Shown piece by piece: positions 60,062 through 61,077 of a DNA stretch of 61,077 nucleotides. The stretch's first letter is position 1; each line of letters starts with the position of its first letter. The notes beneath the pieces were generated by a model. The model had not been told where the DNA came from. It was given only the letters and a program-made list of their open reading frames with translations, and ran no database searches. A program made the position numbers and the translations under genes. Origin of the DNA: Elusimicrobiaceae bacterium (lineage in GTDB: Bacteria > Elusimicrobiota > Elusimicrobia > Elusimicrobiales > Elusimicrobiaceae); assembly GCA_017534965.1 (NCBI GenBank), contig JAFXVA010000021.1, positions 1 to 61,077 on the forward strand, given 5' to 3'.

Positions 60062-61019
60062 AAGCAAGCCCCTTTTTATTTTTAAGCCAAGCGGCGGCAA
60101 ATTGTTTTCTATCGTAAACGCGGCGCACGCTTTTGGCAGAAGGTGCTGCCGGATCATAAACAATAGGATTGCCTTTTTCGTCAAAACCTGCAAGAACAAC
60201 CAAGTGACCATCGGTTTGTTTTTGCGGGGAATTTTTTAAAGCACTATTTTTAAAAGCAATACTAACAATTAAAGGTCTTGCTTGTAAAATTTCGCCTTCG
60301 GCTTGTGCTAAAGAAGCACAATGCAAAACAGCACCTTTAAGACCTTGCTGGCTTGCATAGGCAATATTTAAAGGCCAATTACCGAAAATTCCTGTTTGCT
60401 GATCTCTTACGCCGGTGCAGACATTTTTTAAAGAAGTTAATTTGCCATAATAATCAAGCACCATTGCAACTGATGTTGCACTGCAAATTATATTGCGCAA
60501 TTTTTTATCTTCAAATTCTTTTTGGCTAAGAGGTGTCAAATCAAGTTCAAAGTTTTTAAGGTCAAGGGTATCTTCTGCCAGAGTTTTATCATACTTTGCC
60601 CCTTTTTTACAGACGGAAACAGAAATTAAATCAATTTTTGCTTTGCCTAAAATTGTAATTTTATATTTTAAGGCCGTTGCCCCTTTTTTAATTAAAAGTT
60701 CATCAATATTTGTCTGGGCAAATTTATCTTTTTGCTCGGCAAAACTTTTTTTGTAGTCTTGGCTGATATAAGAAAGTTTATAAAAAGAACTCCAGCCGTC
60801 TGCCGTTTTAACACTTGCCTGCAAAAGCAAGGCAGCGTTTTTTTCAAGTTTTGCACTTACACTTAAAACAAGTCTGTCAAAAATGAAAGGTGTTTTAATT
60901 GCATTGGAAGATATTAAAGAAATATCTTTATTAATTTTTAAAGTTTTAAATTGTTTTGTTGTGTGAAGGATATTTGCACAGGGCAATAATGCGCGCTGTT
61001 TGGAAGTGAGGCTTTGCAT
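60045..61019 (-). CDS. C39-like papain-fold peptidase domain protein
   Basis: Start at 61019 behind GAGG; a longer frame to 61055 would run into the tRNA. The 324-residue protein has an N-terminal beta region of about 165 residues and a C39-like Cys protease core: C179 in NIICSATSVAMVLDYYG, H272 in TDGHLVVLAGF and D289 in PIVYDPAAPS, a complete Cys-His-Asp triad. No clear signal peptide. Neighbouring a peptide-binding lipoprotein with overlapping ends, it may release or process peptides that the binding protein picks up, but substrates are unknown. Confidence 0.8.
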   Translation of the reverse strand: MQSLTSKQRALLPCANILHTTKQFKTLKINKDISLISSNAIKTPFIFDRLVLSVSAKLEKNAALLLQASVKTADGWSSFYKLSYISQDYKKSFAEQKDKFAQTNIDELLIKKGATALKYKITILGKAKIDLISVSVCKKGAKYDKTLAEDTLDLKNFELDLTPLSQKEFEDKKLRNIICSATSVAMVLDYYGKLTSLKNVCTGVRDQQTGIFGNWPLNIAYASQQGLKGAVLHCASLAQAEGEILQARPLIVSIAFKNSALKNSPQKQTDGHLVVLAGFDEKGNPIVYDPAAPSAKSVRRVYDRKQFAAAWLKNKKGLAYALSK

Positions 61020-61046
61020 AAAATAATACCTCTTTGTTTTAGAAAA

Positions 61047-61077
61047 TCGGGGCACCCGGACTTGAACCGGGAACCTC
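61047..61077 (-). tRNA. tRNA 3' part (partial), probably tRNA-Pro
   Basis: The minus strand gives variable loop, T arm CCCGG-TTCAAGT-CCGGG, acceptor TGCCCCG and discriminator A, cut at the window edge. A C1-G72 pair with A73 is typical of bacterial tRNA-Pro; the anticodon is outside the window. Confidence 0.75.

Noticed and set aside
60062-60211. N-terminal extension of the binding lipoprotein
   Set aside because: It lies inside the C39-like gene and would destroy the lipoprotein signal placement.

Overview
The window reads as a chromosomal segment of an AT-rich, diderm (Gram-negative type) bacterium. The best guess is a gut-associated Elusimicrobiota lineage. This rests on three short type IV pilin-like genes with class III signal sequences, several lipoproteins with clear lipoboxes, an outer-membrane barrel, and gluconeogenic/amino-acid metabolism typical of small fermentative genomes. 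No 16S rRNA gene is present, so taxonomy is inference. Genes are dense, mostly in short overlapping operons separated by clear hairpin/T-run terminators, often shared by convergent genes.

Layout. 1-0.9 kb: a HindIII-family restriction endonuclease cut by the left edge, preceded by a small XRE controller-like gene with a perfect palindrome in its promoter; the region looks more AT-rich than the rest and is probably acquired. 1.2-6 kb: the GGGtGRT / NifU-like pair, a small lipoprotein, pnp-rpsO. 6.4-8.2 kb: AlkD-like repair protein, SGNH hydrolase, DUF3592-like membrane protein. 8.3-12 kb: PPC-domain protein, a long divergent transketolase, M42 aminopeptidase. 12-17 kb: ankyrin lipoprotein-like gene, ThrS without a TGS domain, LtaS/OpgB-type transferase, pilin 1. 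17.2-17.45 kb: a strongly structured RNA with its own promoter and terminator. 17.6-20.5 kb: rbfA-nrnA-truB-ribF. 20.5-28 kb: clpP, pilin 2, tRNA-Asn, a DnaJ-class protein, SWIB protein, aspartate aminotransferase-pckA, a VanX-like peptidase, DUF2238 protein, tRNA-Arg, a Pal-like lipoprotein.

28.8-29.2 kb is a gene-free AT-rich stretch with four perfect DnaA boxes and one near-perfect box: a good candidate replication origin, although dnaA is not beside it. 29.2-34.4 kb: a secreted esterase-like protein lacking the nucleophile, nadA-nadC, two lipoproteins, and a Cys-rich pilin 3. 34.7-36.7 kb: groES-groEL with a sigma70-type promoter overlapped by non-CIRCE palindromes. 36.8-44.5 kb: a six-gene operon (Na/Pi transporter, DUF1232 protein, AsmA, tandem PC4-like protein, Ser/Thr kinase, PP2C phosphatase). 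44.6-46.5 kb: a DUF885 relative without its metal-binding residues. 46.5-48.1 kb: tRNA-Lys, tRNA-Leu, trigger factor. 48.2-52.3 kb: MarC, a tandem thioredoxin protein, a thioredoxin-DsbD/CcdA fusion and a ClC channel. 52.4-56.7 kb: fmt, a PASTA protein, rpe, rpsP-khpA-trmD-rplS (rimM missing). 56.8-61 kb: a barrel protein, a REC-GGDEF regulator, an oligopeptide-type binding lipoprotein, a C39-like protease, and the 3' end of a tRNA.

Between the genes runs a dispersed family of about 120-190 bp imperfect palindromic elements (at least four fuller copies plus fragments). This family and the 17.2-17.45 kb RNA are the most likely undescribed items. Several promoters use an extended -10 (TGnTATAAT-like), and several predicted transcripts start at or within a few bases of the start codon.
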